Shown here piece by piece: positions 17,120-26,331 of a stretch of 64,000 nucleotides of DNA. The position numbers and the translations under genes are program-made. This DNA is from AP-15 sp036500965. Lineage in GTDB: Bacteria > Pseudomonadota > Alphaproteobacteria > ATCC43930 > CGMCC-115725. The notes below the pieces were generated by a model. That model made no database searches. It was not told the origin of the DNA and worked only from the letters and a program-made list of their open reading frames with translations. The stretch spans positions 1-64,000 of the forward strand of contig DASYBC010000074.1 of assembly GCA_036500965.1 (NCBI GenBank), in the 5' to 3' direction. The stretch's first letter is position 1. Each line of letters opens with the position of its first letter.

Positions 17120-18274
17120 TTAAGCGAAACGCTCCAGCCACTCGGTCAGCCGGTGCGCGGCTTCGGCGATGTCTTCGGACGTGCCGGCGAGCGAGAGCCG
17201 AACCCAGCCGCCGCCGTTAACCGGGTCGAAGTCGAGCCCTGGGGTAATTGCGATGCCGGTCTCGGCCAAGAGGCGGCGGCAGAAGTCGGCGCTGTCGCGG
17301 GTCAGCCAGGACACATCGACGTAGAGATAGAAGGCGCCCTCGGCCGGTGCGCGACGGGTGAGCCCGGCGGCCGACAGAGCACCGGCCATCAGGTCGCGGT
17401 TGGCGCGATAGCGCACGACATGGCGGTCGAGCTCGGCGCGGCAACCGAACACCGGGATCGCCGCAAGCTGGGAGAGGGCCGGCGGCGAGATGTAGAAATT
17501 CTGCGCCAGGCACTCGACCGAGCGCAGCAGGTCTGGCGGCGACAGCATCCAGCCGAGCCGCCAGCCGGTCATGCTGTAGTACTTCGAGAACGAGTTGACG
17601 ACGACCGCCTCGCGCATGTAGGCGCGCACCGTGGCCGCCGGCTCGTCGTAGGTGATCCCGTGATAGATCTCGTCGGAAACGAGGCGGATGCCGCGGTCGC
17701 GGCACCAGCTCGCGAGCAGCGCCAGACCGGCAGCGCCGATCATCGTGCCGGTCGGGTTGGCCGGGCTGGCGATAATCAGGCCATCGAGCCGCCCGGCCGC
17801 GGCCAAGAGCTCGGGGGTGGGCTGGTAATTGCTGTTTTCGCCGACCTCGATCAGCACCGGCTCGATGCCGAGGGCACTCAGCATGTTGCGGTACGCGGGA
17901 TAGCCGGGGGCGGCGAGCGCCACCCGGTCGCCGGCCTCGAACGCGGCCAGAAATGCCAGCTGAAAGGCGGCCGAGGAGCCGGTGGTGACGACGATTTCGG
18001 CCGGATCGACCGCGACCCGGTATTGCTCGCGGTAATGCTCGGCAATCGCCCGGCGCAATGATGGCACGCCGAGCGCGTCGGTATAGCCGAGCGGCTCGCT
18101 GGCGAGCGCCTTCCGGGCGGCCTCGCGCACCGCTTCGGGCGCCTGGGTCCCGGGCTGGCCGACTTCGAGATGGATGACGGCGGCGCCGGCCGCCTCGCGC
18201 TTGTTGGCGGCGCGCAGCACATCCATCGCGATAAAGGGCGGCACAAGCCCCCGCCGCGACGCGCGCAAGCTCAT
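17120..18274 (-). CDS. Class I/II PLP-dependent aminotransferase
   Basis: 384 residues, fold-type I aspartate-aminotransferase group. Seen are VGQPGTQAPEAV, LGYTDALGVPSLRRAIAEHY, ASPANPTGTM, VSDEIYHGITYDE and the PLP-Lys motif NSFSKYYSMTGWRLGW, with the carboxylate-binding Arg in VRLSLAGT. The substrate cannot be told from sequence; relatives act on aspartate, aromatic or branched amino acids. The start at 18274 gives MSLRASRRGLVPPFIAMDVL, the usual N-terminus. Confidence 0.88.
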   Translation of the reverse strand: MSLRASRRGLVPPFIAMDVLRAANKREAAGAAVIHLEVGQPGTQAPEAVREAARKALASEPLGYTDALGVPSLRRAIAEHYREQYRVAVDPAEIVVTTGSSAAFQLAFLAAFEAGDRVALAAPGYPAYRNMLSALGIEPVLIEVGENSNYQPTPELLAAAGRLDGLIIASPANPTGTMIGAAGLALLASWCRDRGIRLVSDEIYHGITYDEPAATVRAYMREAVVVNSFSKYYSMTGWRLGWMLSPPDLLRSVECLAQNFYISPPALSQLAAIPVFGCRAELDRHVVRYRANRDLMAGALSAAGLTRRAPAEGAFYLYVDVSWLTRDSADFCRRLLAETGIAITPGLDFDPVNGGGWVRLSLAGTSEDIAEAAHRLTEWLERFA

Positions 18275-18432
18275 CCGGCTTTGGACCCGCGGCCGTCCCG
18301 GCCGAGCTTTGGTTCGAGCATCCTTGCACCATCGGGTTGACGGCAGCCGTCGCTGCCCTGCGCGACAAGGTTGCCATCCGCGCGCGGCTTTGGCTATGAC
18401 GGCCTGGCGCCTGTCCAAGGAACCGAGCCACA

Positions 18433-19011
18433 ATGACCCAGCCCATGCCGCCGCGCCTGATCGGAATGTCGGGCAGCCTGCGCGCCGGCTCGTACTCGAA
18501 CGCGGTGCTCGAAACGCTGCGCGAGGAATTCGCCGGGCGCGCCGAGCTGACGCTCTGGGACCTGGCGCCGCTCCCGGCCTACAACCAGGATTTCGAGGGC
18601 GACAAGCGCCCGGCCGCGGTCCGGGAATTGCTCGCCGCGATCGGCGAAGCCGATGGCCTGGTGCTGTGCGCGCCGGAGTTCAACCACAGCATTCCGGGGG
18701 TGCTAAAAAACGCGCTCGACTGGGCCTCGCGCCCAGCCTTCGCCTCGGTCATGGCCTACAAGCCGGTGGCGATCATGGCGACCTCGCGCGGGGCGCTGGG
18801 CGGGGCGCGCTGCCTCGAGCATCTGCGGGTGGCGCTCGCCTCGATGCTGGCGCGGGTGGTGCTGGCGCGCGAGGTCATTATCACCGCCACCCCCGACAAG
18901 ATCCGCGACGGCCGGCTGATTGATGAGGTCTGTCTCGGCTTCGCCTGCGGCGCCGTCGAGGCGCTGCTGCACGAGATCGGGTTGTGGCGGGCGTCCAGCA
19001 ACGACCGCTAA
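18433..19011 (+). CDS. NADPH-dependent FMN reductase
   Basis: 192 residues of flavodoxin-like fold. The phosphate loop GMSGSLRAGSYSNAVL is at about 11-26, the PAYNQDFEG segment follows, and LCAPEFNHSIPGVLKNALDW is the FMN_red signature. Homologues such as ChrR or YieF reduce quinones, chromate or azo dyes using FMN. It lies 158 bases from the divergent aminotransferase start and upstream of another flavoprotein gene on the same strand. Confidence 0.9.
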   Translation: MTQPMPPRLIGMSGSLRAGSYSNAVLETLREEFAGRAELTLWDLAPLPAYNQDFEGDKRPAAVRELLAAIGEADGLVLCAPEFNHSIPGVLKNALDWASRPAFASVMAYKPVAIMATSRGALGGARCLEHLRVALASMLARVVLAREVIITATPDKIRDGRLIDEVCLGFACGAVEALLHEIGLWRASSNDR

Positions 19012-19140
19012 TTATCGGCGCTTCTCGGCGTGCCGGGTCTGGCCCGGCCCGGTCTATATCAGTCGACGGCATGTGCCGCAAAACACCGGAGGTTTTCAGC
19101 GGTCTCCATAAAGTCGCGGAGCAACCCCGATGAGAATGAG

Positions 19141-19686
19141 ATGAGCCTCGGCGCCGTGGGCAAGGGCGAAACATTCGAGGTAGCCTATCTGGTGGTCAGC
19201 GGCACCACGACCGCGGCACGCTGTCCCGAGCTCTTGGCCGAACTGTCGCGGATCGGCTTTTCGACCGTGCTCGCGATCCCGACACCAAATGCTGCGCGCG
19301 TGATCGCGCCGCGCGAGCTCGCCGACGTCAAGGGCGCCCAGGTCGTGCAATCCTATTTCGATCAGGCGATCCGGCCGCGGCCGCCGCGCGGGGTGGTGCT
19401 GTTCGCGCCGTGCAGCTTCAACTCGCTGAACAAGCTCGCCCACGGCGTCGCCGACAATCTTGCCCTGTCGGTGGCCGCCGAGGCGATCGGGCGCGGTACG
19501 CCGGTGATTGTCGGCCCGTCGCTGAACGCGCCGCTGCTGGCGCATCCGGCGGCGCGGGCCTCGCTCAGGAGGCTGCCGCGCTGGGGCGTGATCATCGTCC
19601 CGCCTGTCGACGACGGGGCCGGGCCGCGCCTTGCCCCATCCGCAGCGCTGATCGAGGCGGTTCGCCCCTATGTCCGGCGCGGCTGA
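19141..19686 (+). CDS. Flavoprotein (PPC decarboxylase-like family)
   Basis: 181 residues with the HFCD flavoprotein outline: VAYLVVSGTTTAARCPELLAEL, VLAIPTPNAARVIAPREL, VLFAPCSFNSLNKLAHGVADNLALSV (compare the APASANTLAK..GIADNL motif) and IVGPSLNAPLLAHPA. Family members bind FMN and often decarboxylate cysteine derivatives; the usual catalytic His near the N-terminus is replaced here (SGTT), so activity may differ. ATG 19141 was chosen over a longer unsupported extension. Confidence 0.75.
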   Translation: MSLGAVGKGETFEVAYLVVSGTTTAARCPELLAELSRIGFSTVLAIPTPNAARVIAPRELADVKGAQVVQSYFDQAIRPRPPRGVVLFAPCSFNSLNKLAHGVADNLALSVAAEAIGRGTPVIVGPSLNAPLLAHPAARASLRRLPRWGVIIVPPVDDGAGPRLAPSAALIEAVRPYVRRG

Positions 19687-19861
19687 CGCCGCTCGCTGCA
19701 TACAGCAAACGGGCGGCCCGTTGGGCGCAAAACGATAGCATGCCCTCTGCCGGCCGGCAGCGCGACCGGCGCAGCCTCATTTTCGCTCGTTTGTCGGCGC
19801 ATCGTCGCACGATTGCGCCTCAGACGAGGGCGTCGCCGAACAGCGCCCAAGGAGCCGGTCC

Positions 19862-21445
19862 ATGGAGCCGTTGCTGCCGCAGGTCAGACCCTCGCGCCGC
19901 ACGCTGCTGTCGGCGGCGGCGGGCATGGTGGCGCCGCGCGCCGCCCTGGCGCGGGAGACGGCGGCCGTGCCGCGGCGGCAGACGGTCGAGGATGCGCTGC
20001 GGCAGCTACAGCGGCTGGCCGAGGACGCCCGGCAGCGCACCGCGATCCCCGGCCTCTCGATCGCCGTCGTCTACAAGGATGAGGTCATCTATCTCGAGGG
20101 TTTTGGGGTGCGTGAGGCCGGCAAGCCTCAAGCCATCGATCCGGACACGGTGTTTCAGCTTGCTTCGGTCTCCAAACCGCTGGCAACGACGGTCGTGGCG
20201 GCGCTGGTCGGCTCCGGCACCGTTGGCTGGGACGACCCGATCATCCGCCATGATCCTGGGTTCGAGATGCACGATCCATGGGTGACGCATCAAGTCACCC
20301 TGCGCGACATGCTCGCGCATCGAAGCGGGCTGCCCGACCATGCCGGCGACGCCCTGGAGGACATTGGCTACGGCCGCCGCGAGATCCTGTATCGCCTGCG
20401 CTACCAGAAGCCGGACAGCAGCTTGCGTTCGCGCTACGCCTACACCAATTTCGGCTTCACCGAAGCGGCGGTGGCCGCGGCGATGGCGAGCGGCAAATCG
20501 TGGGAGGATTTGTCGAGCGAGCGCGTCTATCGCCCGTTGGGCATGAAGCATACCAGCTCGCGCTTCGCCGATTTCGCCGCCTCGGCCAATCGCGCATTGG
20601 GGCATGTGCGGCTCGGCGGCAAGTGGGTTGCCAAATACACCCGCGATCCTGATGCGCAGTCGCCGGCCGGCGGGGCGAGCTCTACGGCGCGCGACATGGC
20701 GATGTGGCTGCGGCTGCAATTGAGCGGCGGCAAGCTCGGCGGCAAAGAGATCGTCGCGGCCGAGCCGCTCGCCGAGACCCACCGCCCGCAGATCGTGCGC
20801 ACGCCGCCAAAAGACCCGGCGGTCGATCACGCCGGGTTTTACGGGCTCGGCTGGAATATCGGCTACGATGCCGAGGGTCGCGTCCAGTGGGGACATTCGG
20901 GAGCGTTCGCCCTCGGGGCCGCGACCAGCGTCTCGGTGCTGCCGGCCCAGCAGCTCGGCATCATCGTCTTGACCAATGCGCAGCCGATCGGCGTGCCGGA
21001 AGCATTAAGCCGCAGCTTTTTCGATGTCGTCCTGACCGGCAAGGTCGAGCAGGATTGGTTGCCGCTGTATGGGCAGCTGATGGCGTCAGCGCTCGCCCCC
21101 AATTACGGCACCGCGTTCGATTATTCGAAGCCGCCGGCGCAGCCCTTGGCGGCATTGCCCGCCGCCGCCTATGCCGGGACCTATCAGAACGAGCTCTACG
21201 GCCCGATCGCGGTCGCCGCGACCGATGCCGGGCTCGTCATCGATCTGGGGCCGGGTCGGCAAGCTTTTCCGATGCAGCATTTCGACCGCGACGTGTTCAC
21301 CTATCAGCCAGCGGGCGAGAACGCCGCCGGGGTGAGCGCCGTCACCTTCACGATCGCCGCCGATCGGCAGGCGAAGGCGGTGACGATCGAGAACCTCAAC
21401 GTTGACGGACAGGGCACCTTCGCGCGGGCCGCCACTGATAAATGA
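19862..21445 (+). CDS. Serine beta-lactamase-like hydrolase, Tat-exported
   Basis: 527 residues. The N-terminus RPSRRTLLSAAAGMVAPRAALA is a likely twin-arginine signal. The class C / penicillin-binding fold shows the SVSK nucleophile tetrad (SxxK), YTNFG (YxN) and WGHSGAF (HxG). A C-terminal domain (about 410-520, DUF3471-like, PAAAYAGTYQNELYGPI) follows. These enzymes are periplasmic esterases or D-aminopeptidases more often than true beta-lactamases. Confidence 0.87.
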   Translation: MEPLLPQVRPSRRTLLSAAAGMVAPRAALARETAAVPRRQTVEDALRQLQRLAEDARQRTAIPGLSIAVVYKDEVIYLEGFGVREAGKPQAIDPDTVFQLASVSKPLATTVVAALVGSGTVGWDDPIIRHDPGFEMHDPWVTHQVTLRDMLAHRSGLPDHAGDALEDIGYGRREILYRLRYQKPDSSLRSRYAYTNFGFTEAAVAAAMASGKSWEDLSSERVYRPLGMKHTSSRFADFAASANRALGHVRLGGKWVAKYTRDPDAQSPAGGASSTARDMAMWLRLQLSGGKLGGKEIVAAEPLAETHRPQIVRTPPKDPAVDHAGFYGLGWNIGYDAEGRVQWGHSGAFALGAATSVSVLPAQQLGIIVLTNAQPIGVPEALSRSFFDVVLTGKVEQDWLPLYGQLMASALAPNYGTAFDYSKPPAQPLAALPAAAYAGTYQNELYGPIAVAATDAGLVIDLGPGRQAFPMQHFDRDVFTYQPAGENAAGVSAVTFTIAADRQAKAVTIENLNVDGQGTFARAATDK

Positions 21446-21458
21446 ACCCGCGGAATGC

Positions 21459-22226
21459 CTACGACGGCGCGATTGTGGTGCCGCCGTCGACGACGATGGT
21501 CTGGCCGGTGATGTAGGCGCCAGCGCGCGCCGCCAGCATCAGGGCGACGCCGGCGATGTCGTCGGGCTCGGCCAGACGCTTCAACAAGGTCCCGGCCTCG
21601 CGGGCGGCCCGGCGCTCGGGATCTTCATAGAGCACGCGGGCGAATTGGGTGGTGACGACGCTGGGTGCGATGCAGTTGACCCGCACATTGTCGGGGCCCC
21701 ACTCGGCGGCGAGGTTGCGGCACAGCGCGTAATCGGCGGATTTGGTTACGCCGTACATACCGAGCATCGTGCTGGCGCGCAACGCCGCCGTCGAGATGAT
21801 AAAGATGATCGCGCCGTCGCGACGCGCCCGCATGTCGGGGGCCACCATCCGCGACAGCCAAAGATTGCTCAGCACATTGTTAATCATCATTCGCTCGAAG
21901 ACCTCGTCGGTCAGCTGTTCGAGCGAGCCGTAATGCGGGTTGATCGCGGCGTTGCAAACCAGGATGTCGATATGGCCCCAAGCTGCGCGGGTCTTGCCGA
22001 CCAGATTTTCGAGCTGCGCCTTGTCGGAGATGCGCGCCGGCACCACGATCGCCTCGCCGCCCTTCGCCCGGATCGCCGCGGCCGCTTCCTCGCAGGGTCC
22101 CGCATTGCGCGCCGAGATCACCACCCGCCCGCCGGCCTCGGCAAACGCCTCGGCGATCGCCCGGCCGATGCCGCGGCTGGAGCCGGTAATGATCGCGACC
22201 TTGCCGGACAAGTCGAACAATTTCAT
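21459..22226 (-). CDS. SDR family oxidoreductase
   Basis: 255 residues, classical short-chain dehydrogenase: TGSSRGIGRAIAEAF nucleotide loop, CNAAINPHYG (NNAG type), ISTAALRAS with the catalytic Ser, YGVTKSA with the YxxxK pair, and the C-terminal ITGQTIVVDGGTTI. Acts on an alcohol or ketone with NAD(P)H; substrate unknown. It lies 23 bases behind the oxidase subunit IV gene on the same strand. Confidence 0.92.
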   Translation of the reverse strand: MKLFDLSGKVAIITGSSRGIGRAIAEAFAEAGGRVVISARNAGPCEEAAAAIRAKGGEAIVVPARISDKAQLENLVGKTRAAWGHIDILVCNAAINPHYGSLEQLTDEVFERMMINNVLSNLWLSRMVAPDMRARRDGAIIFIISTAALRASTMLGMYGVTKSADYALCRNLAAEWGPDNVRVNCIAPSVVTTQFARVLYEDPERRAAREAGTLLKRLAEPDDIAGVALMLAARAGAYITGQTIVVDGGTTIAPS

Positions 22227-22249
22227 TCAAATGCCCCCAAATGCGCTCT

Positions 22250-22381
22250 TCACACCAGAAAATACCCGAGCAAGGCAAGGGTGATCACCACCGCGGCGGT
22301 CAGATAGCGCATAAATCTGGTAAAACCGATCCAGGTCTGATAATGCCGCTGGAGTTCAGGGTCGGTAGTGGTCAACGCCAT
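22250..22381 (-). CDS. aa3-type cytochrome c oxidase subunit IV (short)
   Basis: 43 residues: a polar N-terminus with ELQRHYQTWIGFTRFMRYL, then one membrane helix TAAVVITLALLGYFLV, the layout of the bacterial aa3 oxidase subunit IV family (PF07835), which sits beside the catalytic subunits. The ATG follows GAGGATGGC. It is between purN and the SDR gene; no other cox gene is in the window, so it is encoded away from its complex. Confidence 0.7.
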   Translation of the reverse strand: MALTTTDPELQRHYQTWIGFTRFMRYLTAAVVITLALLGYFLV

Positions 22382-22422
22382 GCCATCCTCATTTGCCGCA
22401 AAAAACCTCGCCCACCTATAGC

Positions 22423-23088
22423 CTAACCGCGCTTGGAGACAAGAGGATCGGCGGGCGGCTCCGGCGGGTTCAGCGCCACAAGAGCCGGCGCTTGCCAGCC
22501 GTCGATCTCGACCCTGTCGCCGACGACCTTGGCGCGGCCCTCGGCGATCAGCCGCACCGCGCCCGGGTAGAGGCGGTGCTCGGCCGCGAGGATGCGCGCC
22601 GAGAGGCTCGTCTCATCGTCGCCGGAGTGCACTGGCACGACGGCCTGGCCGATGATCGGCCCGGTATCGGTCTCGGGGCGGACGAAATGGACTGTGCAGC
22701 CGGCAAAGCGCACCCCGGCGGCCAACGCCTGGCGCTGCGCGTGCAGCCCGGGAAAGGCCGGCAGCAGCGAGGGGTGGATGTTGACCATGCGGTCGCGCCA
22801 GGCTTCGACAAAGCCATGATCGAGCAGCCGCATGAACCCGGCGAGGCAAACCAGATCGACCCGGTGACGGCGCAGCAGCGCATCCGCCTCGGCGGCAAAC
22901 CGGGTGCGGTCGCGCGCAGCCACGACCGCGCTCGCGATGCCGGCGGCGGCGGCATGCACAAGCCCCGCCGCCTCAGCCCGGTTGCTGACGACGAGCGCGA
23001 CTTCGGCCGGATAGAAGCGGCCGCCGCAGGCCCGGATCAGCGCTTGCAAATTCGAGCCGCGGCCCGAGATCATCACCCCCAGTCGCAT
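22423..23088 (-). CDS. purN: Phosphoribosylglycinamide formyltransferase
   Basis: 221 residues, third step of IMP synthesis (GAR + 10-formyl-THF). Motifs: MISGRGSNLQALI for phosphate binding, LVCLAGFMRLL, NIHPSLLPAFPG with the catalytic Asn and His, and HFVRPETDTGPIIGQ with the catalytic Asp. The ATG at 23088 follows GAGGAG by 2 bases. purM, often coupled to purN, is not adjacent. Confidence 0.95.
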   Translation of the reverse strand: MRLGVMISGRGSNLQALIRACGGRFYPAEVALVVSNRAEAAGLVHAAAAGIASAVVAARDRTRFAAEADALLRRHRVDLVCLAGFMRLLDHGFVEAWRDRMVNIHPSLLPAFPGLHAQRQALAAGVRFAGCTVHFVRPETDTGPIIGQAVVPVHSGDDETSLSARILAAEHRLYPGAVRLIAEGRAKVVGDRVEIDGWQAPALVALNPPEPPADPLVSKRG

Positions 23089-23222
23089 GGCTCCTCGGCG
23101 CTCGGCGTCGGCGTCCCGGCCGCGCCCGGCGGGCCTGGCTGGCGATGGCTTCGCCTGCAAAACTGCGCTATGACCCGCCGGCTGTCGGGCACGTCAAAAT
23201 ATGGGATCGGAGTGAGTTTGCA

Positions 23223-24377
23223 ATGAGCGCGCCGCTGGGATCGGCGATCGCCGAAGGCTGGGTCGGGCGCCGTGCCGCCGGGGCCGGGCTGCTGCTGCTC
23301 GTCATGGCGCTGAGCCTCGCGCCGGCTGCCTTGACGTCTGCGTTGGCCGATCAGCCCGACCCTTATTCGGCCACGGTCAAGGTCGACGCCACGGCCGACA
23401 ATGCGGACGCGGCGCGCACCATCGCGCGTACCAACGGCGAGCGCGCCGCCCTGATGAAAGTGATCGCTGGCCTGACTGGCTCGACCGACGAGAGCGAGCT
23501 GCCCAAGCTCAACGACCAGACGATTACCGATATGGTCGACAGCTTCGAGGTCGCGCATGAAAAAATGTCGCCGGTCCGCTACCTGGCCGACTACACCTTT
23601 CACTTTCGGCCGTCAAAGGTTCGCCAGCTGCTGCGCCATGCCGGGATCGCCTTTTCCGAAACACCCGGAAAGCCGGTTGTCGTCGTGCCGGTTTATCTGG
23701 ATGGCGACAAGACCATGCTGTGGGACGATCCCAACCCGTGGCGCGAGGCCTGGGGGCAGATCCCGGCCCAATCGGGGCCGACCCGGCTGAGCCTGCCATT
23801 CGGCGGCATCGCCGACTTGACCACGATCGATGCCGAGCAGGCCCGCTCCGGCGATGCGCAGGCGCTGACCGACATCGCCGAGCGCAACGGCGGTGAGGAG
23901 GCGCTCGTCGCCACCGCTACGGCGCGGCGGCAGGGCGATCAGCTGGCTGGCGTCGATCTCAGCCTGAAGCGATACCGGCAGGGGCAGCTGATCGACAGCC
24001 GCACCGACAGCCTCGACGCCAAGCCGGGCGAAGGCGAGGCCGATCTACTGAAACGGGCGGTCGCGGTCGCCGTTGCCGACATCGAGCGCGGGCCGCCGCC
24101 GAGCAGCCAGACCAACAACAATGTGGCGAGCCTCGACGCCGTCGTCCCGATCGCCAGCCTCGGCGACTGGATTGAGATGCGCCAACGCCTCGCCGCCGTT
24201 CCGGCGATCCGCAACATCGATCTGTTGTCGCTGAGCCGCCAGCAGGCAAAGATCGCAATCCGCTATATGGGCAGCCCCGATCAGCTGAAATCGGACCTCG
24301 CCGCGGCCGATATCGAGCTTGACGGGGCCGACCCCGACTGGCGATTGCAGCCGGCGGGCGCGGCGGCCCCGCAATAG
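23223..24377 (+). CDS. DUF2066 domain protein, secreted or periplasmic
   Basis: 384 residues. A membrane/signal segment AGAGLLLLVMALSLAPAALTSALA (residues about 22-45, possible cleavage after ALA) precedes the DUF2066 domain: YSATVKVDATADNADAART.A...GERAAL.KVIAGLTG, then VEVAHEKMSPVRYLADYTFHF, then RLSLPFGGIADLTTI. The function is unknown. It heads a run DUF2066 - CDP-alcohol transferase - hda in close order. Confidence 0.85.
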   Translation: MSAPLGSAIAEGWVGRRAAGAGLLLLVMALSLAPAALTSALADQPDPYSATVKVDATADNADAARTIARTNGERAALMKVIAGLTGSTDESELPKLNDQTITDMVDSFEVAHEKMSPVRYLADYTFHFRPSKVRQLLRHAGIAFSETPGKPVVVVPVYLDGDKTMLWDDPNPWREAWGQIPAQSGPTRLSLPFGGIADLTTIDAEQARSGDAQALTDIAERNGGEEALVATATARRQGDQLAGVDLSLKRYRQGQLIDSRTDSLDAKPGEGEADLLKRAVAVAVADIERGPPPSSQTNNNVASLDAVVPIASLGDWIEMRQRLAAVPAIRNIDLLSLSRQQAKIAIRYMGSPDQLKSDLAAADIELDGADPDWRLQPAGAAAPQ

Positions 24378-24411
24378 CGGTGCCCACCGAAAATGCCGCA
24401 ACCCGGTCCCG

Positions 24412-24981
24412 ATGGCCTCGATGACCCGGCTGGGCCTCAACCTTCCCAACTTGATCTCGCTGGGCCGGCTGCTGTTGGTGCCGCTGGCGATTTGGCTGAT
24501 CCTCGGTGGGCGCTACGGCGCCGCGTTCTGGGTGTTTGTCAGCGCCGGGGTCTCCGACGCGCTCGACGGGTTTATCGCCAAGCGCTTCAACCGGCGCACG
24601 CGCATCGGCGCGCTGCTCGATCCGATTGCCGACAAGACTTTGCTGGTCAGCGTCTATGTGACGCTCGGGCTCGCGCACCAGCTGTGGACCTCGGTGGTGA
24701 TCCTCGTCGTCTTTCGCGACGCGATGATTGTCGGCGGCTTTCTGCTGATCCAGGCATTTGCCGTGCCACAGCAGTATGATCCCCTCTATATCAGCAAGAT
24801 CAATACCGGGATGCAGATCGCCTTGGTGGCCTTTGTGCTGGCGCGGCTTGGCCTCGGCGCCGACACCGGGATGCCGGGCGTTGTGCTGAGCCTCGCGGTG
24901 ATTGCGACGACGGTGCTCTCGGGGCTCTCTTACCTGGTGCGTTGGGCGCGCATCGTGGCGCGCGCGGAGCAGCCGTGGTGA
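24412..24981 (+). CDS. CDP-alcohol phosphatidyltransferase family protein
   Basis: 189 residues, polytopic membrane enzyme. The signature DG-x2-AK-x8-G-x3-D-x3-D is present (DALDGFIAKRF, then IGALLDPIADK), with Lys in place of the usual Arg. Helices lie at about 12-30, 35-52, 75-115 and 150-180. Relatives make phosphatidylglycerophosphate or cardiolipin. It sits 34 bases after DUF2066. Confidence 0.88.
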   Translation: MASMTRLGLNLPNLISLGRLLLVPLAIWLILGGRYGAAFWVFVSAGVSDALDGFIAKRFNRRTRIGALLDPIADKTLLVSVYVTLGLAHQLWTSVVILVVFRDAMIVGGFLLIQAFAVPQQYDPLYISKINTGMQIALVAFVLARLGLGADTGMPGVVLSLAVIATTVLSGLSYLVRWARIVARAEQPW

Positions 24982-25024
24982 GCGCCCGTCTCGCGCGAGC
25001 CCGGTTTCGCCGCCGCTGCGACCA

Positions 25025-25726
25025 ATGGCCCAGCTGATCTTTGACCTCGGCCGCGGCGCGAAGTTCGGCCGCGCGGATTTCTTTGTTTCCGCCAGCAATG
25101 TTGCAGCGGCGCGCTGGATCGATCATTGGCCGGCGTGGCGGGCCTCGACCTTGCTGCTGCACGGCCCACCGGGATGTGGCAAGACCCACCTCGCCCATTT
25201 GTGGTGTGCGCGTGCGCCAGCGACGCTCGTTCCGGGGGCGATATTGGACGAAGCCCGGCTGCGACAGCTGCTCGATCGCGGCGAACGCCGGATCGCGGTC
25301 GATGATGCCGATTGCGCCGGCGAGGCCGTCCTGCTGCATCTCATCAATGTGTGCCGCGAGGACGGCGGCGGCGTGCTGCTGACCGCAGGGGTCGCACCCG
25401 CATCATGGCGGACAACGCTCGCCGATTTCGGCTCGCGCCTGCGCGCGGCGCCCTCGGTTGGCATCGAGCTACCCGACGATGCGCTGCTCGATGCCGTGCT
25501 CGCCAAGCATTTCGCCGACCGTCAGGTGTTGGTGGCGCCCGAAGTCATCGCCTATCTCAGCCGCCATATGAACCGCTCGCTGGCCGAAGCGGCTGCGGTG
25601 GCGGCGGCGCTCGACGCGGCGGCCCTGCGCGCCGGCGGCGCGATCACCGTGCCGCTCGCGCGCCGGCTGCTGGCCGAGCGCGCCGGTCAGCAATCGCCGT
25701 CAGAGAGCGACCCGACGGTGACGTAG
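25025..25726 (+). CDS. hda: DnaA-family AAA+ regulator, Hda-like
   Basis: 233 residues: the AAA+ part of DnaA without the DNA-binding domain IV. Walker A is HGPPGCGKTHLAH, Walker B IAVDDAD, and sensor regions SRLRAAPSVGIELPDD and SRHMNRSLAEA follow. Hda works with the beta clamp to promote ATP hydrolysis on DnaA. The N-terminal clamp-binding stretch MAQLIFDLG fits. Its 3' end overlaps the convergent sixA-like gene by 40 bases. Confidence 0.88.
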   Translation: MAQLIFDLGRGAKFGRADFFVSASNVAAARWIDHWPAWRASTLLLHGPPGCGKTHLAHLWCARAPATLVPGAILDEARLRQLLDRGERRIAVDDADCAGEAVLLHLINVCREDGGGVLLTAGVAPASWRTTLADFGSRLRAAPSVGIELPDDALLDAVLAKHFADRQVLVAPEVIAYLSRHMNRSLAEAAAVAAALDAAALRAGGAITVPLARRLLAERAGQQSPSESDPTVT

Positions 25727-26208
25727 TCGGCGAGCGGATGTCGCGAGCCGGTCAGCGCCAGCCAACGCGTCAAAATGCACAAGCTGGCACGCGCTGCGGT
25801 CGGAAACTTGGCCGATGCCAGGGTCCGCGCGGCCGGCGTGTCGGGCTCGGCCAGCGCCAGCGCCAGCTCGTGCAGCCCAGGGTTGTGCCCGATCAGCAGA
25901 ACATTGCCGGTGCTCTCTTCGAGCTGCTTCAGGCGGTCGAGCAGCTTGTCGCAATCCGCGAGATAGAGCCCGCCCTCGATCAGGCAGCGCGGCCGGATCG
26001 CGAACCCGGCAAGCGCCAGCTCGAGCGTCTCGCGGGTGCGCGCCGCACTCGAGCACAGCACCAAGTCGATCCCGCCGGCGATTGTCGGCAGGTGCCGGCC
26101 GAGGCGCTGCGCCGCCTCCCGGCCGCGCCGGTTTAACGGCCGCTGGTGATCCTCGACCCCATCCTTCCAGCTTGATTTGGCGTGCCGCAGCAGGTGCAGC
26201 ATGTGCAT
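25687..26208 (-). CDS. SixA-like histidine phosphatase
   Basis: 173 residues of the RHG/phosphoglycerate-mutase superfamily: LLRHAKSSWKD with the catalytic His, RPLNRRGREAAQRLG, CSSAARTRETLELAL, and VLLIGHNPGLHELAL with the second His. SixA removes phosphate from His-containing phosphotransfer domains; the target here is unknown. The ATG at 26208 has AGGAGG 6 bases upstream. Confidence 0.88.
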   Translation of the reverse strand: MHMLHLLRHAKSSWKDGVEDHQRPLNRRGREAAQRLGRHLPTIAGGIDLVLCSSAARTRETLELALAGFAIRPRCLIEGGLYLADCDKLLDRLKQLEESTGNVLLIGHNPGLHELALALAEPDTPAARTLASAKFPTAARASLCILTRWLALTGSRHPLADYVTVGSLSDGDC

Positions 26209-26331
26209 CCCCAGCCTCCTCCCGGCGGGCCCGATCCCGGTTGTATTGCCGCTAAGGCATGACACGCCCCCATCGGCGCTATAGGATCGCCGCTTAATTT
26301 AGTGTCGTCTGAGCCGTACGGGGAGACCGGC

